From positions 124,001 to 188,000 of the forward strand of contig CALGIG010000076.1 in the NCBI GenBank assembly GCA_937915865.1: a DNA stretch of 64,000 nt. The letters run 5' to 3'. The translations under genes were made by a program, and so were the position numbers. Positions within the stretch are counted from its first letter, which is position 1, and each line of letters starts with the position of its first letter. Positions 52,086 through 61,105 of the stretch are shown one piece after another. This stretch comes from an uncultured Prolixibacteraceae bacterium (GTDB taxonomy: Bacteria; Bacteroidota; Bacteroidia; Bacteroidales; Prolixibacteraceae). Below the pieces are notes generated by a model. That model had not been told where the DNA came from. It was given only the letters and a program-made list of their open reading frames with translations, and did no database searches.

Positions 52086-52383
52086 AAATCAGTTGTTTGG
52101 TGTTGTTAACTTCTTCAATAAAATATGGATTTTTCAGTGAACTTTCAGTAACCAAGTCAATCTCACGATTAAAGTGGGCTTTTAAATAATCGTATAACGA
52201 CCACCATAACTCACCTTTTTCAAGCGGGTCAAGGTTTTCCTGAAAAGAAACCAGCAAATCGATGTCGCTTTCGTTATTGAAATTTGAATTTGTGGCTGAA
52301 CCAAAAAGATATATTTTTTCAACCTTATGCGACTGAAAAACAGACTTTAATGATTTTAACCGGTTCAAAATTGCGGATTCCAT
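52078..52383 (-). CDS. mntA: MntA-like nucleotidyltransferase antitoxin
   Basis: Start placed at 52383 (MESAILNRLKSLK); an upstream frame from 52419 is unlikely. The 101-residue protein has the minimal nucleotidyltransferase motif G28-S29-x10-D40-I-D42 (LFGSATNSNFNNESDIDLLVSF). It should AMPylate HepT and so silence its RNase activity. Confidence 0.92.
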   Translation of the reverse strand: MESAILNRLKSLKSVFQSHKVEKIYLFGSATNSNFNNESDIDLLVSFQENLDPLEKGELWWSLYDYLKAHFNREIDLVTESSLKNPYFIEEVNNTKQLIYG

Positions 52384-52438
52384 AACTAGAGATGAATAAA
52401 TCTGACTACTAAAATACAAGTTTCATTTTATATCTCAA

Positions 52439-53581
52439 CTACCGATCAAATTTCAACTTGAAAATAACCACTTCAGGGCGGTTGCCGGTGCGAACTGATG
52501 GCCCCCATGTTCCAAAGCCTGACGATACATAGAAGTTGGTATTTCCTTTCTTCAAATAGCCCCAGCTTAATTCGAAAATGGCTTTGGTGATGTAGTTGAA
52601 AGGCCACAATTGTCCGTTGTGCGTGTGTCCCGAAAGGTGCAAATCAACATTCAAATCCGAAGCTTCGTTCAAGTTGAATGGCTGGTGGTTCATCACAATT
52701 ACCGGGTATTCAGGATTGACTGACGACATTAATTCTTTTAACGGCTTGGGCTGGTTTTCTCCGTGAGCAGAGCGGTCGTTACGGCCAATCAACTGGATTC
52801 CGTTTGGTAAAGTGACAACACTGTCAATCAAAACTTTGATGTTGATGCTTTTAATGTATGGCAGGGTTTTTTCGTAACCGCCAATGTATTCGTGATTACC
52901 TAAAATAGCATAAACACCCAGTGGTGCTTTAATTTCCTGAATATGTTTGCCCAGGTTTTTTCGCAAAACCGGAGCTATTTCGCCGTCGACCAAATCGCCG
53001 CAAAGCAAAACCAGGTCGGGCTTTTGCTCGCGTGCAATATCAAGTAGCTTTTTCTCGCGGCGTTCCCCAATCAAGGCGCCAAGGTGAATATCCGAAGCCA
53101 TCATAATTTTAACTTCAGGAGAACCGTTTATTTTCTTATGAATTTCGATCGGAATCTCTTTTACATTGATCCATAGCGCGTTGATATGTCCGGCTATTAC
53201 AATTAACGATGCAAATGCGAAGACACCAAGACCAAGCCTGAATTTCATTATTTGTGAAAATTCAGGAAGAAAATGGAAGAAGTAATTGGCAACGCGAACG
53301 ATATCAATTACCAAAACAGCAAGAAAAAGATAGAGCATGTAGGCCATCCAAAACGAACCTATGCGGTAAATCCATTCGCTTAGGCTAGACGAAACTGTGC
53401 GTTCCATGACAGAGCCGGTAATGAAGCAGGCGGCAACCGTCCAAAACAGAATAATGTACCATTTTCGCACAGAGGCATTCAGCGAAAAAGCTTGCAAGCC
53501 GCGAGTAAAAATGTAGTAGTTTACCGAGCCATAAATCAGCAATACAATGCTGAAAAAAATTAAAAACGAAGTAAGGCGCAT
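52439..53581 (-). CDS. Membrane-anchored metallophosphoesterase
   Basis: A 380-residue protein with four membrane helices in the first 140 residues and a calcineurin-type phosphoesterase domain behind them. Metal-site motifs are MASDIHLGALIG, LLCGDLVDGE, AILGNHEYIGG, VIVMNHQP and LSGHTHNGQLWPF. The domain is of the YaeI/YkuE type, which acts on lipids such as UDP-diacylglucosamine; here the substrate is not known. Confidence 0.9.
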   Translation of the reverse strand: MRLTSFLIFFSIVLLIYGSVNYYIFTRGLQAFSLNASVRKWYIILFWTVAACFITGSVMERTVSSSLSEWIYRIGSFWMAYMLYLFLAVLVIDIVRVANYFFHFLPEFSQIMKFRLGLGVFAFASLIVIAGHINALWINVKEIPIEIHKKINGSPEVKIMMASDIHLGALIGERREKKLLDIAREQKPDLVLLCGDLVDGEIAPVLRKNLGKHIQEIKAPLGVYAILGNHEYIGGYEKTLPYIKSINIKVLIDSVVTLPNGIQLIGRNDRSAHGENQPKPLKELMSSVNPEYPVIVMNHQPFNLNEASDLNVDLHLSGHTHNGQLWPFNYITKAIFELSWGYLKKGNTNFYVSSGFGTWGPSVRTGNRPEVVIFKLKFDR

Positions 53582-53623
53582 GTTGTTTGTTTAAATTGTT
53601 TTCCGGCTTGAACGAGTACAAAT

Positions 53624-53656
53624 AAGTATCCGATTTTTTCAAAAGATCGGATACTT
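53624..53656 (-). terminator. Terminator overlapping the DEAD-box gene stop
   Basis: AAGTATCCGAT (53624-53634) and ATCGGATACTT (53646-53656) form a perfect 11-bp stem that includes part of the DEAD-box gene stop codon. Leftward it is followed by ATTTGTAC, so the U-tract is weak. Confidence 0.6.
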
Positions 53657-54284
53657 ACTCTTCTCCGTTTTCTTCTTCAAATTCTAAAAACTCCTGAACG
53701 TTCATAAATTCGTCAGCAAAACGGGCAATCCAGTCGTTAATATCGGAGCAAAAAACCAGCTTTTGCGCTTTGGGCAAACTTTCAGCTAATCGGTCGATTT
53801 GTGTATAATTGATGCTTTTAATCACCAATTCGGCATCGTCGATGGCAAAAATTTTAACTACGCTAAGGTTCAGCCCATAAAGCGAATAAATCTGGTTCAA
53901 TCGTTTGGCCGTACCAATAACAACATCGCTACCCATGTAAATTTCGTCTTTCTGATCGTTCAGTTTCCCGTCTTCGCAAGCCGTGTGAATACGAAGGTCG
54001 GTATATTCGCCTAGACGAATGAACTCCTCTTTTATTTTATTTGCCGAATCAGAATCATGAACAACAATCACTGCGCGGGGATTATCGTCGAGTGAAGCTT
54101 TAAGTTTTTGGAGTACGCTGATGACGATAGTCGTGGTTTTCCCGGTTTCGTCGCTGGCTACACAAGCTAAATCGCGACCACTTTTAATTTTGGGAATAGA
54201 CAAATGTTGCAATGCTGTTGATTCGATGAATCCGTTTTGTTCTAGTGATTCAAGAAGTTGTATATCAAGTTTTTCTGTGAACAT
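53655..54284 (-). CDS. Half-length degenerate DEAD-box helicase-like protein
   Basis: Start placed at 54284 (MFTEKLDIQLLESLEQNGF). The 209 residues cover only the first RecA-like domain of a DEAD-box helicase. The Q-motif region (GFIESTALQHLSIPKIKSGRDLACVA) is present, but motif I reads SDETGKT instead of xTGxGKT, and motif II is IDDAE instead of DEAD. The second helicase domain is absent, and the chain ends in an acidic tail (FLEFEEENGEE). It cannot be a normal helicase; an RNA-binding or regulatory role is possible. The gene is intact, so it is probably functional, not a pseudogene. Confidence 0.8.
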   Translation of the reverse strand: MFTEKLDIQLLESLEQNGFIESTALQHLSIPKIKSGRDLACVASDETGKTTTIVISVLQKLKASLDDNPRAVIVVHDSDSANKIKEEFIRLGEYTDLRIHTACEDGKLNDQKDEIYMGSDVVIGTAKRLNQIYSLYGLNLSVVKIFAIDDAELVIKSINYTQIDRLAESLPKAQKLVFCSDINDWIARFADEFMNVQEFLEFEEENGEE

Positions 54285-54302
54285 CTGATTTATTATTAAG
54301 AG

Positions 54303-54475
54303 CCCCACCCCAGCCCTCCCCAAAGGGGAGGGGGATTGTCTGGCTCAATGATTTTTAGTATTTTGAATATCTTAAGAAAGTCCTGGTTTTAACGTCTGAT
54401 TTTTCAAAATAAGCCCAATCCCTTTCGGGAACGCTTTTCCCTCCCTTTTGGGGAGGGTTAGGGAGGGGTTTACCT
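54303..54475. repeat. Inverted pair of REP-like palindromes
   Basis: Copy one holds CCCTCCCC-AAA-GGGGAGGG (54314-54332). Copy two holds CCCTCCC-TTTT-GGGGAGGG (54439-54457) followed by TTAGGGAGGGG. The copies are near reverse complements and enclose about 105 bp. This is the layout of a bacterial interspersed REP pair, between the mutS2 stop and the DEAD-box gene start. Confidence 0.6.
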
Positions 54476-54479
54476 TTTC

Positions 54480-56972
54480 CTACCCAATCTCCACCACTGT
54501 TATGCCTGCGCCACCATACTGAACGTGCTCGTCGTGATACGATTTTACAGCTGGTTCCGACTTCAGGTAATTGCGGATCATCTCTTTCAGAATGCCATTC
54601 CCTTTGCCGTGCAAAATGCGCAACTCGCTAAAGTCGAGCATAATCGCATCATCAATCCAATTGCGAATGAGCTGCAAAGCTTCTTCTGCCCTTTGTCCAC
54701 GCACATCCACTTCAGTTTTGAAAGTCAGTCGTTTTTCGCTCATGCCTTTGTTGATGTTGGGCATTGTTTGGTTGTAGGTTTTCTGAATCTTCTTTGCTTC
54801 GTTATTGGTGATTTTCTGCAATTTATCGCGGCTCACCGACGTGCGTATTTGCCCGAAAGCCACAATAGCATTTTTCTCGTTCAGTTCCAGGATTTCGCCT
54901 ACATTTTGGTTCCCGGCCATTACCACTTTATCGCCTGCTTTCCAAACATCCGGTTCTTCCTCTTTTACCTTTTCCTTTTGTTCCTGAGGCTTTTTCTCCG
55001 CACGCTTTTCGTTCCGACGCGATTCTTTTTCTTTCAGCTTTTGTATTTTCTGACTGATGAAATCGTCTTCAATAGCTGTATTATCTTCGACTTCCTGCTT
55101 GAATTCAACTAGTTTGGCGCGGATTTGTTTGGTCTTTTCCTTGTCAGCCTGCGTTTCGCGAATTTCGCGGATGGTGTTTTCTATCCGTTTGTTGGCTTCC
55201 GACAATATCTGATCGGCTTCCTGACGTGCTTTTTGGATAATTTCTTTGCGCTGTTTTTCGAGCGAACTTAAGTCAGTTCCGTATTTTTCAGCCAGTTCGT
55301 CAAGTGTTTTTTCCACTTTTCGGATTTTCATGCGCTTGGTTTCCCAGTAGCGTTTATCTCGGACAATATCGCGAAGGTGCTTGTCGAAATTGATGTGGTC
55401 CTTTCCTATTTTATCGGTTGCTTCCAAAAGAATATTCTCTGGAAGACCTATTTTTCGTGCTATTTCAAACGCAAATGAACTTCCAGGTTTGCCAATATCG
55501 AGCACAAATAGTGGCTCCATTTTCGACGAATCGTACATCATGGCGGCATTCTCGATGCCTTCGGTTGACGATGCAAAATGTTTCAGGTTGGTATAGTGCG
55601 TTGTGATTACGCCAAATACCTTCATTTCATTCAGTTGAGCCAAAATCGACTCAGCAATGGCGCCACCAAGCATTGGTTCAGTTCCGGTTCCAAACTCGTC
55701 GATCAGGACCAATGTCCTTTCGTTCGAGTTTTTCAGGAAAAACTTCATGTTCATTAAATGCGAACTGTATGTACTCAGATCGTTCTCGATAGATTGTTCG
55801 TCGCCAATGTCGATGAAAATTTTGTCAAAAACTCCGGCAATCGTATTTTGTTTTACCGGAATGAGCAAGCCACATTGCAGCATATATTGCAGTAAACCAA
55901 CTGTTTTCAGGCAAACCGATTTTCCACCGGCATTCGGGCCCGAAATCAGCAGAATGTGTTTTTGCGGTGTCAATCTGACATTTAGCGGCACCACTTTACG
56001 GTTTTCGCGGCGCAAAGCCATCATCAGCAACGGATGGACGGCATTGTCCCAGTCGAGCTGGCATTCTTTATCGAGATATGGTTTAATTCCTTCTATATCA
56101 ATAGAATAAATAGCCTTAGCGCGAATGAAGTCAATCTTTCCGAGAAAAGCATACGACTGCATCAGATCGGGCAAGTACGGGCGGATATCGTTGGAAAAAG
56201 CAGTGAGAATACGGATAATTTCACGCATTTCGGCGTACTCCAGTTCACGAATTTGGTTGTTCATTTCAACCACTTCGGCTGGTTCGATGTACGATGTTTT
56301 TCCGGTTGCCGATTCGTCGTGCACAATACCATTCAGCTTGCGTTTGTGTGCCGAAGCGATGGGAATAACGGCCCGTCCGTCGCGCATGGCTACCGACGCA
56401 TCGTCTTCAATCAGGCCATCGTCCTGTGCTTTTTTCAATATTGCCTGAAGCCGTTTTGAAACATTCGATTGCTTGCTAAGCAACTCTTTGCGGATGTGCG
56501 CCAAATCAGACGAAGCATTGTCTTTTATTTTTCCGTATTTGTTCAGAATTGAATCAATACGTTCGATGACATACGGATAAACTTGCACTCCGGATAGAAG
56601 TTTTTTCAGGCAAGGTAATTGATCTTCTTTGGTCTGTTTCAGGAAACGAACAATGCCAGAAATGGTTTCCAGCGAACGTTTTAAATCGAACAGCTCTTCT
56701 GTTTCTAAAAAACGACCCTCTATTTTTATTTTAGTAAGAGCTTCGCGCAAATCAAAATAATAGCTCGTCGGGAAATTTTCCATTTCGCGAATGATGGTCA
56801 CAAATTCCTGAACCAACGAGAGGGTTTCTGAAAGATATTCATAGTTGGTGTAAAATTCAATTTCGTCAACCAACTCCTTTCCCAGCGAGCTCAGGCAGCG
56901 GGATTTGATTAATTCGCGGATTTTGTCGAAGCCTATTTTTGTTTCAAAATTTTCAGGATAAACCGATAACAT
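54480..56972 (-). CDS. mutS2: Endonuclease MutS2
   Basis: An 830-residue MutS2. The N-terminal part is the clamp/lever of MutS type (FDKIRELIKSRCLSSLGKELV), the ATPase core has Walker A ISGPNAGGKSVCLKT and EFGTGTEPMLGGAIAESIL, a long coiled coil follows (about 510-640), and the C-terminal Smr nuclease domain is VDVRGQRAEEALQLIRNWIDDA with LRILHGKGNGILKEMI. It acts on branched DNA or on collided ribosomes; it does not perform mismatch repair. Confidence 0.95.
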   Translation of the reverse strand: MLSVYPENFETKIGFDKIRELIKSRCLSSLGKELVDEIEFYTNYEYLSETLSLVQEFVTIIREMENFPTSYYFDLREALTKIKIEGRFLETEELFDLKRSLETISGIVRFLKQTKEDQLPCLKKLLSGVQVYPYVIERIDSILNKYGKIKDNASSDLAHIRKELLSKQSNVSKRLQAILKKAQDDGLIEDDASVAMRDGRAVIPIASAHKRKLNGIVHDESATGKTSYIEPAEVVEMNNQIRELEYAEMREIIRILTAFSNDIRPYLPDLMQSYAFLGKIDFIRAKAIYSIDIEGIKPYLDKECQLDWDNAVHPLLMMALRRENRKVVPLNVRLTPQKHILLISGPNAGGKSVCLKTVGLLQYMLQCGLLIPVKQNTIAGVFDKIFIDIGDEQSIENDLSTYSSHLMNMKFFLKNSNERTLVLIDEFGTGTEPMLGGAIAESILAQLNEMKVFGVITTHYTNLKHFASSTEGIENAAMMYDSSKMEPLFVLDIGKPGSSFAFEIARKIGLPENILLEATDKIGKDHINFDKHLRDIVRDKRYWETKRMKIRKVEKTLDELAEKYGTDLSSLEKQRKEIIQKARQEADQILSEANKRIENTIREIRETQADKEKTKQIRAKLVEFKQEVEDNTAIEDDFISQKIQKLKEKESRRNEKRAEKKPQEQKEKVKEEEPDVWKAGDKVVMAGNQNVGEILELNEKNAIVAFGQIRTSVSRDKLQKITNNEAKKIQKTYNQTMPNINKGMSEKRLTFKTEVDVRGQRAEEALQLIRNWIDDAIMLDFSELRILHGKGNGILKEMIRNYLKSEPAVKSYHDEHVQYGGAGITVVEIG

Positions 56973-57194
56973 AGATAAATATTAGAATTGCAAAAGTACA
57001 AAGAAGCACAGAGCTTACAAACGATTGATTTCAAGTTTCGACGGGATGGCGGATGGATTTCATCTTTGGGGAGTGATATAATCCCTGAATCCTGGTTTCT
57101 TAATTTCTAAAACATGTAAAATAGCCTTTAAAACATGTGGTTTATTTGGTTTTTTGGCTAAATTTGTTTCAAAACATTCACTAAACAGAAAATT

Positions 57195-57449
57195 ATGCTA
57201 CCAAAATTTTTGCTCGCCGATAATTCTCAGGAAATGCCTGACATGCTTTATGTAGTGCATAACGAGACTCCCAGGTTTATTGTGGGAAGCGATATCGAAG
57301 ATTTTTCAGTAAATCAAACGATTTACTGGATTGACGAAAAACCTACTGATAATGATTTTATTGAACAGTTGCTTGAGGAAGCTGAAGAGTTTTTGGAAGC
57401 AGAGTTAGAAAACCAGGATAAATTTTTTGAAGACGAGGAGGACGAGTAA
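57195..57449 (+). CDS. Small acidic protein, function unknown
   Basis: An 84-residue protein that I do not recognise. It starts MLPKFLLADNSQEMPDMLYVVHNETPRFIVGSDIEDF and ends in a long acidic helix (LEEAEEFLEAELENQDKFFEDEEDE). It has no signal peptide or membrane helix. It lies one base upstream of the PspC gene, so they share a transcript. Confidence 0.75.
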   Translation: MLPKFLLADNSQEMPDMLYVVHNETPRFIVGSDIEDFSVNQTIYWIDEKPTDNDFIEQLLEEAEEFLEAELENQDKFFEDEEDE

Positions 57450-57450
57450 T

Positions 57451-57639
57451 ATGGCAGTAACAAGAAGACTTATGCGGTCGAAAGACAAAAAAATTGCCGG
57501 CGTTTGTTCAGGCCTTGGCGATTACTTCGATCTTGATCCAACTATTGTTAGGATTTTATTTGTAATAGTTTTTTTTGCCGGTGGCGCTTCATTGCTGGCG
57601 TATCTGATTATGTGGATTGTAATGCCGGTGGAACCGTAA
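57451..57639 (+). CDS. PspC domain protein
   Basis: Start at 57451 (MAVTRRLMRSKDKKIAGVCSGL), one base after the previous stop; a frame from 57427 overlaps that gene. The 62 residues are one PspC domain: KKIAGVCSGLGDYFDLDPTIVRILFVIVFF, with a second hydrophobic stretch to MWIVMPVEP. PspC proteins are linked to envelope stress or membrane maintenance. It is the last gene before a terminator. Confidence 0.9.
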   Translation: MAVTRRLMRSKDKKIAGVCSGLGDYFDLDPTIVRILFVIVFFAGGASLLAYLIMWIVMPVEP

Positions 57640-57688
57640 TCGATTATGAATGAATAGTTATGGATGATTTGAGATTCGTAACGGAAGG

Positions 57689-57722
57689 AGCTTAAAGTTT
57701 GCAATGAATTTTAAGCTTTTTT
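57689..57722 (+). terminator. Rho-independent terminator after the PspC gene
   Basis: AGCTTAAA (57689-57696) pairs with TTTAAGCT (57710-57717), followed by TTTTT up to 57722. Confidence 0.75.
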
Positions 57723-57727
57723 GTTAT

Positions 57728-57860
57728 GCTCCCTAATTCCCCAACCGGGGGACTTTTGGCCGCGACAACTCACATTGTTTGCTCAATAAAAACCACGACA
57801 TTCGCAAAACTGCAACTCAACTCCCTTCTCCAACGGAGAAGGGCTGGTGATGAGGCTTTT
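57728..57860. repeat. REP-like palindromes downstream of tex
   Basis: A stretch with CCCCAACCGGGGG and the perfect palindrome CCCTTCTCC-AAC-GGAGAAGGG (57823-57843). It resembles the REP-like pair at 54.3-54.5 kb in base style and in lying between gene ends. It is directly after the tex stop and could also terminate tex. Confidence 0.5.
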
Positions 57861-57863
57861 CTT

Positions 57864-59996
57864 TTACTGTTGTGCCTGTTTCAAGCTCAATTGTATGCGC
57901 TTGCGAACAAAGTCAACTTCAATAACTTTAACTTTTACATGTTGGTGCAACTTCACAATTTCGCCCGGATCGCTGATGTAGCGGTCGGCCAGTTGCGAAA
58001 CATGCACCAAACCATCCTGTTTTACACCCACATCCACAAAAACGCCAAATTTGGTAATGTTGGTCACAATTCCAGGTAGAATCATGCCTACAATTAAATC
58101 TTCAACCTTGTGAATATCCTGCGCAAACTCAAATTCTTTGATTTGGCTGCGCGGGTCGCGTCCCGGTTTGGCCAGTTCTTTTTTAATGTCTTCGAGCGTG
58201 GGTAAGCCAATTTTATCTGTTACGTACTTGTTCCATTCAATTTGTTTTCGGAGTTCTTCGCTTTTTATCAACTCCTGAATGCTGCATTTCAGGTCTTTGG
58301 CAATTTTCTCAACAACAAAATACGATTCGGGATGAACAGCAGAATTGTCCAGCGGATTTTTAGCATCAGAAATGCGCAAAAAACCAGCCGATTGCTCAAA
58401 TGCCTTGGCACCCATGCGCGGTACTTTTTGTATTTCGGTGCGCGAGCCAAACGGACCACACTCCTTGCGGTAATCCACAATGTTTTGCGCCAGTTGCGGT
58501 CCTAATCCCGAAATGTAGGTAAGCAAATGCTGTGAGGCCGTGTTCACATTTACACCAACCATGTTCACGCTCGATTCCACCACTTTATCCAGACTGCTTT
58601 TCAACTTCTTCTGATCAACGTCGTGCTGGTACTGCCCCACTCCTATCGACTTCGGATCGATTTTCACCAACTCTGCCAGCGGATCGAGCAAGCGGCGGCC
58701 TATCGAAACAGCTCCGCGTACAGTTACATCGTATTGCGGAAACTCGTCGCGGGCAATTTTGGAGGCTGAATAAATCGACGCACCATCTTCAGAAACCACG
58801 AAAACCTTCAAATCGCGGTCGTATTGCAGCTTTTTGACGAATGCTTCGGTTTCGCGGCTGGCGGTGCCGTTGCCAATCGCAATGGCTTCAATCTGATATT
58901 TACTTACCAACGTGTTCATTTTCTTTGCCGCCTGCGCCAGTTCATTTTGCGGCGGATGCGGGTAAATGGTATCGTTAATCAACAGGTTTCCCTGTGCATC
59001 GAGGCAAACCACCTTGCAGCCGGTGCGGTAACCCGGGTCGATGGCCAGCACACGCTTTTGCCCGAGTGGCGCGGCAAGCAACAACTGGCGAAGATTGTCG
59101 GCAAACACGCGGATGGCTTCGTCGTCGGCCTTGTCTTTCGAAAGGTTCGAATACTCGGTTTCAATCGACGGTTCGAGCAGGCGTTTGTACGAATCTTCGA
59201 TGGCCATCTCCATTTGATCGGTGCAGGCGTTGTTGCTATTGATGAAAAAGCGCTTCAATCGGTCGATTGGCTCGGTGCTGTCGGGTGTTACCGAAACGCG
59301 CAAAATGCCTTCTTTCTCGCCGCGGCGCATAGCCATCAACCGGTGCGACGGGCATTTGCGGAGCGGTTCTTTCCAGTCGAAATAGTCGCTGTATTTGGCG
59401 CCTTCCTCTTCTTTGCCTTTCACTACCTTGCTGGTAATAAAGGCACCCCGATCGAATTCGCGGCGCACAATGCCACGGGCGCGTTCGTTTTCGTTCACCC
59501 ATTCAGCAATAATGTCGCGGGCTCCGGCCAACGCATCGTCAACCGACTCCACCTGGTCGTTGATAAACGACTGCGCACGTCCGTCGAGGTTTTTCTCGAA
59601 CTGTTTTATAATGATTTTGGCCAGCGGCTCCAAACCTTTTTCGCGGGCAATCATGGCGCGAGTGCGGCGTTTGGGCTTGTAGGGCAGGTAAATGTCTTCC
59701 AATTCAGTTGGATCAAAACACTCGCTAATTCGCTTCTGCAATTCGGGTGTCAGCAAGCCCTGCTCCTGAATGGTATTCAGCACCGTTTCCTTGCGTTTGA
59801 GCAATTCCTCCATTTTTTCCTTGGCGTCTTTCACAGCTTCCACCTGCATTTCGTCGAGACTACCCGTGCGCTCTTTGCGGTAGCGCGAAATAAATGGAAC
59901 GGTTGCACCCTCGTCGAGTAACTGGATGGTGTTGTTTATCTGTGCGTATTGTATGCCAAGCTGTTGGGCTATGAGTTGAATAACTTTTTGATCCAT
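57864..59996 (-). CDS. tex: RNA-binding transcription accessory protein Tex
   Basis: A 710-residue Tex protein, full length. Order: N-terminal helical domain (QLIAQQLGIQYAQINNTIQLLDEGATVPFISRYRKERTGSLDE), YqgF/RNase H-like core (VLAIDPGYRTGCKVVCLDAQGNLL, about 315-340), HhH domain (GVNVNTASQHLLTYISGLGPQLAQNIVDYRKE) and S1 domain at the end (GMILPGIVTNITKFGVFVDVGVKQDGLVHVSQLADRYI). It binds nucleic acid and affects transcription and stress survival. The gene is visibly richer in G and C than its neighbours, especially in third codon positions. Confidence 0.96.
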   Translation of the reverse strand: MDQKVIQLIAQQLGIQYAQINNTIQLLDEGATVPFISRYRKERTGSLDEMQVEAVKDAKEKMEELLKRKETVLNTIQEQGLLTPELQKRISECFDPTELEDIYLPYKPKRRTRAMIAREKGLEPLAKIIIKQFEKNLDGRAQSFINDQVESVDDALAGARDIIAEWVNENERARGIVRREFDRGAFITSKVVKGKEEEGAKYSDYFDWKEPLRKCPSHRLMAMRRGEKEGILRVSVTPDSTEPIDRLKRFFINSNNACTDQMEMAIEDSYKRLLEPSIETEYSNLSKDKADDEAIRVFADNLRQLLLAAPLGQKRVLAIDPGYRTGCKVVCLDAQGNLLINDTIYPHPPQNELAQAAKKMNTLVSKYQIEAIAIGNGTASRETEAFVKKLQYDRDLKVFVVSEDGASIYSASKIARDEFPQYDVTVRGAVSIGRRLLDPLAELVKIDPKSIGVGQYQHDVDQKKLKSSLDKVVESSVNMVGVNVNTASQHLLTYISGLGPQLAQNIVDYRKECGPFGSRTEIQKVPRMGAKAFEQSAGFLRISDAKNPLDNSAVHPESYFVVEKIAKDLKCSIQELIKSEELRKQIEWNKYVTDKIGLPTLEDIKKELAKPGRDPRSQIKEFEFAQDIHKVEDLIVGMILPGIVTNITKFGVFVDVGVKQDGLVHVSQLADRYISDPGEIVKLHQHVKVKVIEVDFVRKRIQLSLKQAQQ

Positions 59997-60439
59997 GTGT
60001 TAAATTCTGAAATTGGAGTCCGAAGGTAGCTTTTTTAGCTTAAATGCCGGATGAACTAGTTCTGTTTTGTTGATAAATTGGTTGGGAAGTTTTTGGGATA
60101 GCGTTTTGGTATATGAACATAAAGTCTTAAATTTAGAGCCAAATTAGAAATCAGGGAAATGGTAGAATTAGGATTTGAGAAAAGCACTATGAGGAATCTG
60201 TTGTTGACTACTAGTAAATTGCTTGAGCAACATGAGCAATAAATGTTGAAAAAGAAGTGAATAAAATTTATTATATTAGTAAATATAATTTTTACACGTT
60301 AACAAATTGATGTAACCCAGAGCACGAAAGCGACAATTTTTCCTTTCTTGGATATTTAAGTAACTATTTCTGATACAGAGGAATAGTATTGCATTGCTAA
60401 AGTCTTTCAAACTCAATATTTTTAACGAAAATATATACA
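59997..60439. other. Gene-free interval before beta-barrel genes
   Basis: A 443-bp AT-rich interval between the tex start and the first beta-barrel gene. I see a 27-codon frame from 60159 that is not convincing as a gene, and no palindrome or promoter consensus that I would defend. Confidence 0.4.
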
Positions 60440-61105
60440 ATGAAAAGAAAATATATAATAAGAATAGTAATAATATTCATTGCCATTCTATTTATTCATA
60501 GAATTCAAGCACAGGAAATGTTCACCACTGAAAGTGCTATTGGAATAAAACAAGGAGTTAATATTTCAAAAGTTTTTTTTACGCCCTTAATTGACCAAAA
60601 CATGACTAATGGTTATTCTGGAGGAATAATTTTTAAACATATTTCTGAAAGAAGCTTAGGAATACAGATGGAACTTAATTTTCTTCAACAAGGATGGACT
60701 GAAAAATTAGATACAACTGAAAGTTATTTAAGAAGATTAAACCAGATTAACTTTCCATTTATGACTCATGTTGAATTAGGTAAAGGGAGTACTAAATTTT
60801 TACTAAACCTTGGTCCATCATTGTCATATCTTATTTCAGAAAAAGAAAGTATAAAATTGATTGTTCCCAAAGATGCACGTGTATATTATGGAAAAAAAAT
60901 TGATAATACATTGGAATTTGGTCTTTGTTTGGGAATAGGTTTAGTAAAGAATACTCCAATTGGTTCATTTCAATTTGAATCCAGATTATATCAAAATTTG
61001 AGTGATATTTTTAAAGATCTATCTGATCTTGCTATCTCATCGGCTAAAATTCAATCTATCGAATTGAGTATTTCCTATTTAATTCAATTGAAGAGAACAG
61101 ATTGA
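60440..61105 (+). CDS. Outer-membrane beta-barrel protein (OMP_b-brl_2 type)
   Basis: A 221-residue protein with a signal peptide ending HRIQAQ. It has the outer-membrane beta-barrel family style: GIKQGVNISKVFF, MTNGYSGGIIFKHISERSLGIQMELNFLQQGWTEKL, FPFMTHVELGKGSTKFLLNLGPSLSYL and FESRLYQNLSDI. It is probably an eight-strand barrel in the outer membrane; no ligand known. It is related in style to the next gene. Confidence 0.82.
   Translation: MKRKYIIRIVIIFIAILFIHRIQAQEMFTTESAIGIKQGVNISKVFFTPLIDQNMTNGYSGGIIFKHISERSLGIQMELNFLQQGWTEKLDTTESYLRRLNQINFPFMTHVELGKGSTKFLLNLGPSLSYLISEKESIKLIVPKDARVYYGKKIDNTLEFGLCLGIGLVKNTPIGSFQFESRLYQNLSDIFKDLSDLAISSAKIQSIELSISYLIQLKRTD

Noticed and set aside
57195..57449. 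Possible antitoxin or gp-like acidic inhibitor
   Set aside because: Only the acidic tail suggests it; no toxin partner and no family motif, so I left the function open.
58824..59921. 365-aa open frame opposite tex on the + strand
   Set aside because: It is the complement of a GC-rich gene with strong third-position bias, which makes antisense stops rare. The peptide has no recognisable domain and no upstream ribosome-binding or A-rich start.
60159..60242. 27-codon frame in the interval after tex
   Set aside because: Too short, no start context and no recognisable sequence.
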